Shown: positions 15,595 to 23,188 of the stretch, in pieces
How positions within the stretch are numbered: the first letter of the stretch is position 1
How the letters are laid out: each line of letters begins with the position of its first letter
Source: an uncultured bacterium
GTDB taxonomy: Bacteria > Cyanobacteriota > Vampirovibrionia > Gastranaerophilales > Gastranaerophilaceae
Length of the DNA: 33,836 bases
Direction of reading: 5' to 3'
NCBI GenBank assembly: GCA_945833895.1
Contig: CAMAGQ010000002.1
Coordinates: 1 to 33,836, forward strand
Made by a program: the position numbers and the translations under genes
Notes under the pieces: model-generated
The model's database searches: none
Told to the model about the DNA's origin: nothing
Seen by the model: the letters and a program-made list of their open reading frames with translations, nothing else

Positions 15595-16083
15595 ATGACA
15601 TTAGAAACCGAACTCGGAAAATTTCTCATTGAAAATAACTTAACGATAGCAACCGCAGAATCCTGTACAGGCGGACTATTGAGTTCAAAACTAACAGACG
15701 TTGCGGGAAGTTCTGCCTACGTCAAGTTGAATTTCGTAACTTACGCAAACGAAGCCAAGCACGAAATCCTCGGGGTTAGTTGGGATATTCTTAACACAAA
15801 AGGTGCTGTAAGCGAAGAGTGTGCAGAGGCAATGGCTAACGGGCTATACGAACGCACGGGCTGTGATATCGCACTTTGCACAACAGGAATTGCAGGCCCT
15901 GACGGCGGTACAAAAGAAAAACCGGTTGGATTGGTTTTTATCGGAATAAGATATAAATCAATCGTTACGGTGAAAGAAGTTCGCCTATCACCAAATATCG
16001 AACGCAAACAAATGAAAGAAGAATTTGCTAACCAAGCCCTGAAATTGGCTCTTTCAACCGTTAAAGAAAATCGTTTGTGCTGA
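15595..16083 (+). CDS. pncC: CinA C-terminal domain, nicotinamide-nucleotide amidase
   Basis: A stand-alone CinA C-terminal domain (PncC) of 162 residues. It deamidates nicotinamide mononucleotide to nicotinate mononucleotide in the NAD salvage loop. AESCTGGLLSSKLTDVAGSS (21-40) and TGIAGPDGGTKEKPVGLV (near 96-113) are the two active-site signatures. The frame is open further upstream, but I place the start at 15595 because AAAAGGAG sits 7 bases before it and the family begins here. A TATAAT at 15565-15570 may be its -10. It is followed by a bidirectional terminator. The N-terminal CinA domain is absent. NadD at 31893-32486 acts in the same NAD pathway. Confidence 0.95.
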   Translation: MTLETELGKFLIENNLTIATAESCTGGLLSSKLTDVAGSSAYVKLNFVTYANEAKHEILGVSWDILNTKGAVSEECAEAMANGLYERTGCDIALCTTGIAGPDGGTKEKPVGLVFIGIRYKSIVTVKEVRLSPNIERKQMKEEFANQALKLALSTVKENRLC

Positions 16084-16106
16084 TAAATTACAATAATTTT
16101 TACAAC

Positions 16107-16140
16107 AAAAAACACCGGCAGCTGCATGCCGGTGTTTTTG
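16107..16140. terminator. Bidirectional rho-independent terminator
   Basis: A perfect 10-bp stem, AACACCGGCA (16111-16120) with TGCCGGTGTT (16127-16136), and a 6-base loop. It is flanked by an A run on the left (16107-16112) and a T run on the right, so it can stop both pncC and the converging 16158 gene. Confidence 0.93.
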
Positions 16141-16157
16141 TATTTTATTTGAAAATA

Positions 16158-17201
16158 TTATCTGCCTGTTTTGTTCAATTCGGCAACATCAGCGACTCTC
16201 ATTGCATAGTAAGGAACATCCTGTCCTTTTTCAACCAAGAAAAGAACGAATGTGTTGTTGAATAGGAAATCTCTGCCGTTACCCGGTGCTAAAGATAAGC
16301 ATTTCGCAATCATTGCGGCTTCACTTTTTAATTTAACACCTTCGTTATTCATTTTGAAATCAACAGTTTCGATAGTTTTATCGATTACAATATCTGTACC
16401 CTTGATTGTATGACCTTCAACGTCAGGGAAATTTGTTTCCAAATACAAACTGATATCAGGAATTAACAAAGAATCTCTATACTGGAACATTTGAGAACCG
16501 CTATATCTCTGAGTTTTTCTCAAAATATCGTTATAGTATTTGTTGAAAGTCTTATCTGTGTTTGTTCTGTACAAAATAACCTGATCAGCACCTTTAGTTT
16601 TCAACTTAACGGCATAGTCATTTTCGGAATTGTAGAATAATACTGTTACATTGTCGTATAATGCTTTATTACTTGAACTGTTTATACCGAAATATTTAAC
16701 AGGTGCGGAATTCTTACCGAACCAACCTTCAGGAAGTTTATCAAACGCTTTTATGAATTTGAAATCTTTTTTCAACATTGCGTAAACAAAATATTTACTA
16801 GGGTCTTCTGACCAATCAAAAGTGTCTAAAATATCGCTTGTTTCGTCGAATTTATGCTTAATCCCGCGTTCAATTGTCTGTTTTAATTTCGGGGAAACAG
16901 TTCCATGTTTAATATAGTAAGAAGCACTGTCTAAATTATCTTTAGTAAATTCTTTTTCATTAAGAGCGGCTGCTACAGGAGAGTTGTAATCATCAAACTC
17001 AACAGGCCCGCCGATTATTGCATCTGAGAATTTGTTCCAAACAAGTTGGAAAGTTCCAACCCAAAGTCTGTTCGGTGCTTCTGATACTGTTGACATTGTC
17101 GGCAGTACTTCTATACTTTCCGCCAGTGCAGGTACTGTTTGAAACAGCATAAATACAGTAAAAATCATTGCTGCCAATTTCATTGTTAATTTTTTTTGCA
17201 T
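16158..17201 (-). CDS. Secreted serpin-like protein
   Basis: A 347-residue exported protein: a Sec signal peptide in residues 1-28 (MKLAAMIFTVFMLFQTVPALA, cleavage near ALA-ES). I see a distant likeness to serpins: NRLWVGTFQLVWNKFSDAI near residue 43; the VKYFGINSS...VTVLFYNSENDYAVKL block; then near the C-terminus IETVDFKMNNEGVKLKSEAA in the place of the serpin hinge and FLFNNTFVLFLVEKGQDVPY in the place of the F-x-x-x-PFLFLI strand. A reactive-centre loop would fall at about residues 295-315 if so. The family call is tentative. The start overlaps the stop of the 17201-17581 gene by one base (TAATG), so both are coupled and lie downstream of a BlaI-type repressor. Confidence 0.5.
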   Translation of the reverse strand: MQKKLTMKLAAMIFTVFMLFQTVPALAESIEVLPTMSTVSEAPNRLWVGTFQLVWNKFSDAIIGGPVEFDDYNSPVAAALNEKEFTKDNLDSASYYIKHGTVSPKLKQTIERGIKHKFDETSDILDTFDWSEDPSKYFVYAMLKKDFKFIKAFDKLPEGWFGKNSAPVKYFGINSSSNKALYDNVTVLFYNSENDYAVKLKTKGADQVILYRTNTDKTFNKYYNDILRKTQRYSGSQMFQYRDSLLIPDISLYLETNFPDVEGHTIKGTDIVIDKTIETVDFKMNNEGVKLKSEAAMIAKCLSLAPGNGRDFLFNNTFVLFLVEKGQDVPYYAMRVADVAELNKTGR

Positions 17202-17581
17202 TAGTCCTCTTTCCTTCCGATGTTTAATACTTTGAAAAAACTCTTTAAAAACCCTCTCGTGTTTTGTTGGTGTAATATCGGAGCCGAATCATAGTATTTT
17301 TTGTAATTGTCTATTATATTTTGAGGCAAATCTTCTCCTTTTTCAAGTACATAAGAAAGGAATTCTATATAATCATCCTGTTCTTCTTTATATAAAGCAT
17401 CCCTCAAACGCAAATCTTCATCTGCCTCATAATGAATAAGTGCGTGATACACAGCAACAAGACTGTCATCAGTTGTATCTTTGGGAAATTGTAATAAAGC
17501 CTCTCGAACACTGCACGTTCCAATTCTAACGGCACGCAGCAACTTTGAAACAAAGACTCTATCTTCTAAATTTACTGACAT
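17201..17581 (-). CDS. Small helical protein, unknown, in BlaI operon
   Basis: A 126-residue soluble protein that I do not recognise. It is predicted all-helical, with an acidic middle (YEADEDLRLRDALYKEEQDD) and a basic C-terminal tail (FLKSFFKVLNIGRKED). There is no signal peptide or Cys motif. It lies 7 bases after the blaI-like stop, and its own stop overlaps the next start, so it is probably the middle gene of a three-gene transcript. It is not a BlaR1-type metallopeptidase, being far too short and lacking HExxH. Confidence 0.7.
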   Translation of the reverse strand: MSVNLEDRVFVSKLLRAVRIGTCSVREALLQFPKDTTDDSLVAVYHALIHYEADEDLRLRDALYKEEQDDYIEFLSYVLEKGEDLPQNIIDNYKKYYDSAPILHQQNTRGFLKSFFKVLNIGRKED

Positions 17582-17588
17582 AAAAACT

Positions 17589-17933
17589 CTATTTTACCAA
17601 TAATTCGACGGTTTCTTCTTCAACAAAGCGAGCCATTTCAGCCATATTACCGCCAAAGAAATTATCCGCAAATTCATGGAGCATGTCAAGAGCCATTTCT
17701 CTTTTATCCATTGTTGTCTTATAGAAAAACTTTTTACCAACCTTATATCTAACCAAAACACTTTTTGCAACAAGTCTGTCCATTACGGTTTTAATAGTTG
17801 TGTAGGCTCTTTCTGTTCCGTTTTTGGATAAATCGTCCGCAACATCCTGTATTGAAATGTCTACATCTTCATTTTCACGGGCAAAATTCCAAAAAGTATT
17901 TAAAATTTCGATTTCAAGAGATCCGCAACTCAT
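17589..17933 (-). CDS. BlaI/MecI/CopY-family transcriptional repressor
   Basis: A 114-residue winged-helix repressor. SLEIEILNTFWNF starts the first helix, and AYTTIKTVMDRLVAKSVLVR is the recognition helix and wing characteristic of BlaI/MecI; the C-terminal half (MALDMLHEFADNFFGGNMAE, then FVEEETVELL) is the dimerisation domain. I start it at 17933, not at the ATG 12 bases upstream, because GGAGG lies between the two and is well placed for the inner ATG. BlaI proteins dimerise on TTAC/GTAA dyads and are relieved by a BlaR1 sensor protease, or by copper in CopY. No sensor or beta-lactamase gene is nearby; CopY's Cys motif is absent. It heads the operon with the serpin-like gene. Confidence 0.9.
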   Translation of the reverse strand: MSCGSLEIEILNTFWNFARENEDVDISIQDVADDLSKNGTERAYTTIKTVMDRLVAKSVLVRYKVGKKFFYKTTMDKREMALDMLHEFADNFFGGNMAEMARFVEEETVELLVK

Positions 17934-17961
17934 ATATTCCTCCATACGTTTGTACTACTAA

Positions 17962-17976
17962 TTACTATAATTGTAA
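17962..17976. promoter_or_regulatory. Candidate BlaI-type operator
   Basis: TTACTATAATTGTAA is a 15-bp dyad with TTAC/GTAA arms and one mismatched pair, similar in design to BlaI/MecI sites. It covers the -10 element of the repressor's own promoter, as expected for autorepression. Confidence 0.5.
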
Positions 17977-17997
17977 CATAAAATATTATTTTTTCAA
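17970..17997 (-). promoter_or_regulatory. Promoter of the BlaI-family operon
   Basis: On the minus strand TTGAAA (17992-17997) and TACAAT (17970-17975) with a 16-base spacer, 37 bases before the chosen ATG. Confidence 0.55.
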
Positions 17998-18024
17998 TAT
18001 CCTTATTTTTATTTTATAACAAAT

Positions 18025-19182
18025 CTAAATATCTAAATCCAGTAAATCTTGTTCTTTTTTATAATTTTTTTGACGGCGAACCTTTTCGTTTTTCTTTTTT
18101 GCTTTTGGGGAGAGGTTCATGTACGCATTATCAACGGAAATTTTAGTTATAACTTCACTGTTTTTTCTGTCGTAAAAGGTCAGCCAGTATTTTCGGTTTA
18201 TATTATCAACGGCAAAAGAAACCTGTTCGATAAACTTATCCCCCGGTTTGATTTGTCTGAACATCAACTTTGTATTGCCAAAAATTGACGGACTGAACTT
18301 TGCATTGTAATCGTTTACTAAAGCCATGTCAAAACCTGACAGGGTTTTATCCGACATATTAGAAATAAGTACGGTCAAAGTTATTGTATTTGCTTCCCCA
18401 AACGGGTCTTTTTCGTGTTTTACATCGTTTATACTGATAGTCAACCCGTCATAAAAAACTTCCTCTTGTTTCAAGGCTTCTTTTTTATAGACAGGCAAAT
18501 CCATTGAGGTATTAATTTTGACTTTAATTTCGTCGCCCGGAGCGATTAAAACGTGGTTGCCTTTTCTGATTAATGCAACGCCAAGCCCTGCAACTCCGCC
18601 AACTGCAGCACCACCTGCAAGTGTATAACCTTGAGATGCAATAGCAGCACCGAGTCCAAGCCAATTCAACGCCATCAAGCCTCCGACAGCACCGCCTGCA
18701 ACAGTATATCCGACATCTTGAGCCACAATCTTTGCCCCCTGCGTGATAGGGTGTAATTTTGTAGTCATTTTGCCTTCGATAGGAATTTCTCTGCCGTCAG
18801 GCGTAACCAGATAATCAAAAGATAAATCCATTGTTGCTTCTTTACCCATTCTACCGGGAACTGTGGTATTTGTAAGTTTTCCGTGAGCATAAGTGCCTTT
18901 AGGAATTATAATCCCCTTATCTCCATATACATCATCGGTAACTTCAGCAAAAAACTCATCCCCTTCGACAGAAAATGAAGAATCCAAAACCTGCGAAACA
19001 GTCATGTTTATAATTTCTTTACGGTTTAGAGTTTCAACTTTACCCGTAAATATATCATCTTCCATTTGTTTAAATTCGTTTGATTCCGTAACAGAACCCT
19101 TCAACGGCTCTGCGGCTGAAACAGGAAGCATAAACATGCCCAAAACGGCTAATGTAATTGTTAAGCATAAATACTTTTTCAT
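18025..19182 (-). CDS. Secreted protein with glycine-zipper segment, unknown
   Basis: A 385-residue exported protein. The signal peptide is about residues 1-23 (cleavage near SAA-EP). A beta-rich domain (about 55-150) contains IIIPKGTYAHGKLTN and PDGREIPIEGK, reminiscent of the 'IPKGT' strand of TrbI/VirB10-like beta-barrels. Residues about 155-212 form a glycine-zipper hydrophobic pair (VGYTVAGGAVGGLMALNW and YTLAGGAAVGGVAGLGVALI), likely membrane inserting. A second beta domain (about 245-355) resembles the Ig-like DUF4352 fold. The tail is very basic. A GGGAGG ribosome site precedes the ATG. It lies 27 bases after the glycosyltransferase gene and is probably co-transcribed with it. No other secretion-system gene is nearby, so the VirB10 likeness is weak. 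Confidence 0.7.
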   Translation of the reverse strand: MKKYLCLTITLAVLGMFMLPVSAAEPLKGSVTESNEFKQMEDDIFTGKVETLNRKEIINMTVSQVLDSSFSVEGDEFFAEVTDDVYGDKGIIIPKGTYAHGKLTNTTVPGRMGKEATMDLSFDYLVTPDGREIPIEGKMTTKLHPITQGAKIVAQDVGYTVAGGAVGGLMALNWLGLGAAIASQGYTLAGGAAVGGVAGLGVALIRKGNHVLIAPGDEIKVKINTSMDLPVYKKEALKQEEVFYDGLTISINDVKHEKDPFGEANTITLTVLISNMSDKTLSGFDMALVNDYNAKFSPSIFGNTKLMFRQIKPGDKFIEQVSFAVDNINRKYWLTFYDRKNSEVITKISVDNAYMNLSPKAKKKNEKVRRQKNYKKEQDLLDLDI

Positions 19183-19209
19183 TCTTCAAAACCTCCCAAC
19201 AAAAACATC

Positions 19210-20775
19210 CTAGCCTTGCTGATTTTCAACCTCTTTTGCAAGTTCTTCAATATAACTGTTCAATTCTGCGGGTTCAAAACTTGAACAAGAGTTCCAGATT
19301 AAGGTTTGGCGAGGTTCATTCAACAGCGGACTTGGAAATTCGTTATTACACAAGCCTTTCAACATGTTTGTAGAACCGTCAACACTTGAAGTGAAATTCT
19401 TACAGCAGCTGCAGATTTTCAATTTCAGACCGTAATCTTCCATTTTTGATTTTAACTGTTGCAAAGCATCAATCATTCTCAAGTGAGAATCTGTAACATA
19501 TTTTTTATTTTTGTACAAAAATCTGATTTTAGACAAACCGCTTTCGGTTGAAATAAATTCCAACTTACACGCCCTGTCGCCGTATTTTGTAATTGCAAAA
19601 ACGTCAACAACCAACTTATCCGCTTCGTTATCGGTGTTTGCCCCAAGTTTCGACATCAAAAATCTTACAAGCGGGAAGTTTTTGATAATGTGGCAAAGTG
19701 AATAAATCGGATACATAAATAATAAAATTGTTTCTTTGAAATTTAATTTTGCATTTATCAAACCAATTCCAAATGCCGCCAACGAAAGCAGTGCCGAAAA
19801 GATTACGACATTACACTTAACGATAAACTGACAATGATACGAATATAAAATTAAAACTAAATATGCAACAATCAAAGTCCAGCAGTTAGGGTTAAGCAGC
19901 GAGCAAACATATTCAAGGAACGGAAAATTCCACGATTTCAGATTTGTAAAATTTTGAGCAAGAAGTTTAAATCTCACACTCAAACGAGGTTTTTTGAACG
20001 AACAATCCTGCCCGAGAGCATAAGACTGAATATTCGGATTGTACATACATTTGTGCCCTGTTTGTGCAAGTAAAAGACTAAACTCAAGTTCACTGTTAAT
20101 ATCTTTAAAATTAACCTGATCAAGTTCATCAATAACAGATTTTTCTACAATAAACAGCCCTGAATCAATTCTTGTTGCAAGCCCCAACAATGTTCTAGCC
20201 TGTTTAAAGAAATTTGCTATATATTTTTTGTGAACAGCCTTAATTTTATCAACAATATCAAGGTTTGTACGATTAACGTTTATTTCACCTGTTACGGTAT
20301 CAGATTTATTTAATGAGGCATTTGCGAGGGTTAAAAAGTTCGCACCGACTCTTCTTGTGCCGTCAATAAATATGTACGCATCAATTGTACTGTCAGACTT
20401 GATACTGTCTAACAACATTGAAATTGCCTTATTTTTGCCCAATAAACCGTGGTCTTGAATGTTCATAACGTACACGAACTTGTCATTTTCAAACATTTTT
20501 TCAGAACCGTCGTTACAATCGTCCAAAATCGCATAAATCTTGAAGTTTGCAAGAGGATAATCCTGCATCTTTAATTCTTCAATCAATTCCGCTAAGCAAT
20601 CCTTGTGATTGTGAGAATATACAATTACCGCAAAATTTCTTTTGGTATCGTCGTATTTTGAATACTTTTTCTCTATCGAAAACGGCTTGTCATTGAGGTT
20701 TCTCAGCGACAATATAAACAGATAAATCGTGTAAATTATCAAGTAAAAATAAATTATATATAAAATAGCATCCAT
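19210..20775 (-). CDS. Membrane glycosyltransferase, GT2-like, with Cys-bearing C-terminal extension
   Basis: A 521-residue membrane protein. One N-terminal helix (about 4-25) precedes a GT-A domain (about 45-280) with AVIVYSHNHKD, the nucleotide-binding LDDCND (84-89), GLLGKNKAI (110-118) and the acceptor-side SELEFSLLLAQTGHK. The usual DxD after the fourth strand reads FIDGTRR (136-142), so the second Asp is missing. Three or so membrane helices follow (about 300-385), as in processive GT2 enzymes that pass sugars across the membrane. An extra soluble domain of about 130 residues ends in CSCC (C455, C457, C458) with C476 and C497, possibly a metal site. It lies between sua5 and the secreted 18025 gene. 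Donor and product are unknown. Confidence 0.8.
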   Translation of the reverse strand: MDAILYIIYFYLIIYTIYLFILSLRNLNDKPFSIEKKYSKYDDTKRNFAVIVYSHNHKDCLAELIEELKMQDYPLANFKIYAILDDCNDGSEKMFENDKFVYVMNIQDHGLLGKNKAISMLLDSIKSDSTIDAYIFIDGTRRVGANFLTLANASLNKSDTVTGEINVNRTNLDIVDKIKAVHKKYIANFFKQARTLLGLATRIDSGLFIVEKSVIDELDQVNFKDINSELEFSLLLAQTGHKCMYNPNIQSYALGQDCSFKKPRLSVRFKLLAQNFTNLKSWNFPFLEYVCSLLNPNCWTLIVAYLVLILYSYHCQFIVKCNVVIFSALLSLAAFGIGLINAKLNFKETILLFMYPIYSLCHIIKNFPLVRFLMSKLGANTDNEADKLVVDVFAITKYGDRACKLEFISTESGLSKIRFLYKNKKYVTDSHLRMIDALQQLKSKMEDYGLKLKICSCCKNFTSSVDGSTNMLKGLCNNEFPSPLLNEPRQTLIWNSCSSFEPAELNSYIEELAKEVENQQG

Positions 20776-20859
20776 AAATTCTCCCTCGTCTTATATTATA
20801 TGGTAGATTAAAACAAGAGAAATTTCAACTATGTATCAGTTTGATAACATAACTTGCTG

Positions 20860-21444
20860 TTAGATTTCAATAACCACAGCACCTTGACGGAAAACCCTCA
20901 ACTCATCGTTCATAACCCCGACAACAGTTGATTCAAGCCCTTTTGCAGTATAGCCGTAATCAGGAATAACAATATCCGCAAGGTTTTGCATATTGGAAAG
21001 AGCCTGTTCGTAAGTCTTTGCCGAAGGTTGATGTGATAAATTTGCACTGGTTGTTGCAAGAACGTGCCCCGGAGCAATTTCGCAAATCTCACGAAAAACC
21101 TCATTATCAGGAACTCTTATTCCGACTGTTTTCATCCCTGAGGTGATGTAGTCAGGAGTTTTTTCACTTTTATCGGCAACAACGGTCAATGCCCCCGGAA
21201 AATATTTTTTGATAAGTTTTTGCCCGATTTTTGGGATAGGTTTAACATAATCCAAAAGGTTGTAAACTTCGTTAGACATCAAAATCAAAGGTTTATGAGC
21301 TTCACGTTTTTTAATATCGTATATCTTTTGAACCGCAGAAGGGTTGTCAGGCAAACAGCCAAGCCCCCAGACAGTATCGGTTACATAAGCAATAACCCCG
21401 CCGTTAAGTAAAATTTCCTGTATTTTTTCTTTATCTTCAATCAT
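20860..21444 (-). CDS. tsaC: L-threonylcarbamoyladenylate synthase (Sua5/YrdC/YwlC)
   Basis: A YrdC-domain protein of 194 residues that makes threonylcarbamoyl-AMP from threonine, bicarbonate and ATP, the first step of t6A modification at tRNA position 37. Signatures: GGVIAYVTDTVWGLGC near the N-terminus, IYDIKKREAHKPLILM, VGIRVPDNEVFREI, and ATTSANLSHQPSAKT. The frame is open 51 codons further upstream, but those residues do not resemble the family, and GGTGGA precedes the ATG at 21444, so I start there. The C-terminal Sua5 domain is absent, so this is the short YrdC/TsaC form. It is divergent from the EF-hand gene and upstream of the glycosyltransferase on the same strand. Confidence 0.92.
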   Translation of the reverse strand: MIEDKEKIQEILLNGGVIAYVTDTVWGLGCLPDNPSAVQKIYDIKKREAHKPLILMSNEVYNLLDYVKPIPKIGQKLIKKYFPGALTVVADKSEKTPDYITSGMKTVGIRVPDNEVFREICEIAPGHVLATTSANLSHQPSAKTYEQALSNMQNLADIVIPDYGYTAKGLESTVVGVMNDELRVFRQGAVVIEI

Positions 21445-21544
21445 AATTCCACCATTGTTATAAAAGATGATATCATCAAACATATTGACAATTCTGAAAA
21501 CATTATTATTATAAAAGTAGGCAGAAATCAAATGAGGTAGAAAA

Positions 21545-22096
21545 ATGGCATCAGGTTCATCAATAATCGCAAACATATCATCAAATTTAACAAACACATA
21601 TTCATACTTGGCATCACTTTATCCTGAGGACGGAGTGACTTATAAGAATATTACCAAAGCGAGAAACGATAATTCAAATTATCTGACCTTGAACCAACCT
21701 TTTGCATCGTATCTTCAAACAAACTTTTCAAGTTTTGACAAAGACGGTGACGGAAAAATCGGTGCGGATGAAATGTCAAAAATCACAAATACTATGGCAA
21801 CCTCAGGAGTATCAAGAGCGGAACTTTCTCAACTTGCCGCATCAGGTGCGTATTCTGCAGAACAATTGAGTAAAATTATTGATAACTTTGATGATATCGA
21901 TACAAATAATGACGGAAGAGTTACGAGTGAAGAAATTGCCGCATATACTTGTGATTGCACAAAACAAGAACGCTTAGACGAAGAAAACTATAAAAAATCA
22001 ACTCAAATGTCAGTATTTTATGGCGACGAAGACGCCTCAGAAGATGTTTCAAGTTATAGCATATTGAGTTATAAATACAAAAATTTCTTACAGTAA
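21545..22096 (+). CDS. EF-hand calcium-binding protein
   Basis: A 183-residue protein with two canonical EF-hand loops: DKDGDGKIGADE (65-76) and DTNNDGRVTSEE (119-130). All six ligand positions are acceptable in both. The N-terminal region is Ser/Asn/Tyr-rich, with no typical Sec signal and no membrane helix; the C-terminus is polar and acidic. GAGGT lies 6 bases before the ATG. It is a probable calcium sensor or buffer. Its only relation to the EF-hand/CHAP protein at 11900-13756 is the shared domain and the lack of a signal peptide. Confidence 0.85.
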   Translation: MASGSSIIANISSNLTNTYSYLASLYPEDGVTYKNITKARNDNSNYLTLNQPFASYLQTNFSSFDKDGDGKIGADEMSKITNTMATSGVSRAELSQLAASGAYSAEQLSKIIDNFDDIDTNNDGRVTSEEIAAYTCDCTKQERLDEENYKKSTQMSVFYGDEDASEDVSSYSILSYKYKNFLQ

Positions 22097-22176
22097 GTAA
22101 AAATTTTGAATTGTAATGTCAAAGAATGATAAAACCATGTCATCTTGGACAGTTAATTGTTGCAAAAATGAACAGA

Positions 22177-22194
22177 ACCGGAACTTGTTCCGGT
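22177..22194 (+). terminator. Hairpin after the EF-hand gene, possible weak terminator
   Basis: ACCGGAAC and GTTCCGGT are perfect complements around a TT centre, followed by a broken T tract (GATTGTTGTTTG). It could end the EF-hand transcript or be part of the structured RNA that follows. Confidence 0.4.
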
Positions 22195-22450
22195 GATTGT
22201 TGTTTGCTTAACGCTGAAACTATTTTAGAGTTGCAAGTTTTGGTTGGGAATTCCCCCCTTTAGGTTTACACTGCCTTTAAGGGATGTCGATGAGAATTTC
22301 TTCTCATACGTTTGGAGGATATTTGTACCCTTTTTCTAAAGATTTTACTTTTGTGGTCGAAATATAAAATATAGATATGAGAAACGAAAGTTTTTCATAC
22401 CTCCTCCCCAAGTCTGGTAGCCGTTCTTTTTTAAGACGGCTTTTTTTTGC
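22195..22450 (+). ncRNA. Candidate structured RNA, class unknown
   Basis: This makes up most of the 444-base gene-free stretch 22097-22540. It carries consecutive foldable segments: a CCCTT/AAGGG hairpin near 22255-22283; a perfect 7-bp hairpin ATGAGAA-TTTC-TTCTCAT (22290-22307); a larger domain closed by TTGGAGGA (about 22312-22319) with TCCTCC..CCAA (about 22402-22411), containing an ATTTTA...TAAAAT stem; and a strong terminator. It matches no RNA class I can name: no SRP, tmRNA or RNase P core motif is visible, and the 6S fold is not convincing. The 5' boundary is a guess and I see no clear promoter. Confidence 0.35.
22420..22448 (+). terminator. Rho-independent terminator
   Basis: The stem GCCGT-T-CTT (22420-22428) pairs with AAG-ACGGC (22433-22440) around a TTTT loop, with one bulged T, followed by eight Ts (22441-22448). 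No plus-strand gene ends near it, which is the main reason to suspect an RNA gene upstream. Confidence 0.88.
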
Positions 22451-22460
22451 CAAATTTTTC

Positions 22461-22490
22461 AAATAAAAAGCAAGTTTAAAAAAAACTTGC
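22461..22490 (-). terminator. Rho-independent terminator for the AMIN-like gene
   Basis: GCAAGTTT (22470-22477) and AAACTTGC (22483-22490) form a perfect 8-bp stem. Read on the minus strand it is followed by a T-rich run (22461-22469), 50 bases past the stop of the 22541 gene. Confidence 0.8.
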
Positions 22491-22540
22491 ATGACATAAA
22501 ATGTTTTAGGGATATATTTAAATTTTGAGGTTTAAATAAC

Positions 22541-23188
22541 TTATTTTATATTAGAAATCAATCGTTCGTCGATTTTTCTATCAATCTTTTTAACAAGAGT
22601 TCTCAATCTGGCATCCTCGTTTTGGCGTAATGTCGGATTTATTGAAATATCTCTTCTGTATTTTTTATACATCTGGATTTCTCTGTTCTTAATATCTCTT
22701 CTGATAGAGATTTTTTCTTCATCTTCCGTAATATGTTTAGAGAATTTAGCAATTACAGAAACCAAAGAAAGTACAAACAGCACCCACAAAATCTTGTCTA
22801 GCGGAACGCTTTCTCCGACAATAGCCGGTTCTCCATGAATAGGCTCAACAATGACCGTTGAATTGCTTATATCATTAGCAGTAACGTGTATTCTTAACTT
22901 ATTACGTTTCGGAGTTTCGATAACCAAACCGTCAATACTGTTAGTTCCTTTATATAAAGCGTTTACGGATTCCGCAGAAGAAATTCCGCTGAGTTCAAGT
23001 ATTAACTCGTTATTTTCAGGGGTCTTTTTAGTGACCTTTGTCATTTTATCAGAACCCAATATTACGTTATATCCTGTATCATTTTTTTCCAGAGTTATTG
23101 TATGTAAGAAATTACTCTCAGCAAAAACAGATGTCGAAGATAATATCAATGTAACTAAGAATGTGAATATAATTAAAATTTTCTTCAA
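22541..23188 (-). CDS. AMIN-like exported membrane protein, TTG start
   Basis: A 215-residue protein. The signal peptide is about residues 1-23 (VFA-ES). A beta-rich domain (about 28-105) with MTKVTKKTPENNELILELSG and IDGLVIETPKRNKLRIHVTA looks like a single AMIN domain, the module that localises PilQ and AmiC to peptidoglycan. One membrane helix follows (about 128-147), then a basic, charged cytoplasmic tail. The start codon is TTG at 23186-23188, supported by GGGAGGT 8 bases upstream and by the signal peptide beginning exactly there. A terminator follows the stop. The AMIN call is by pattern only. The product might link envelope machinery to peptidoglycan. Confidence 0.7.
   Translation of the reverse strand: MKKILIIFTFLVTLILSSTSVFAESNFLHTITLEKNDTGYNVILGSDKMTKVTKKTPENNELILELSGISSAESVNALYKGTNSIDGLVIETPKRNKLRIHVTANDISNSTVIVEPIHGEPAIVGESVPLDKILWVLFVLSLVSVIAKFSKHITEDEEKISIRRDIKNREIQMYKKYRRDISINPTLRQNEDARLRTLVKKIDRKIDERLISNIK

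Noticed and set aside
21445-21597. N-terminal extension of the threonylcarbamoyl-AMP synthase frame
   Set aside because: The extra 51 residues do not resemble the family and overlap the divergent EF-hand start; the ATG at 21444 has a ribosome site and fits the family N-terminus.
22104-22260. Short plus-strand frames (for example MSKNDKTMSSWTVNCCKN and MNRTGTCSGDCCLL) with Cys pairs near the Cys-rich gene
   Set aside because: They are tempting as mini-peptides, but have no ribosome sites, are very short, and lie in or beside hairpins of the RNA candidate.
22195-22450. Assignment of the structured region as 6S RNA
   Set aside because: I could not draw the long closing stem and central bulge that define 6S; left as class unknown.
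22304-22492. 62-codon minus-strand frame
   Set aside because: It runs through two terminators and the structured region; no ribosome site; a non-coding artefact.
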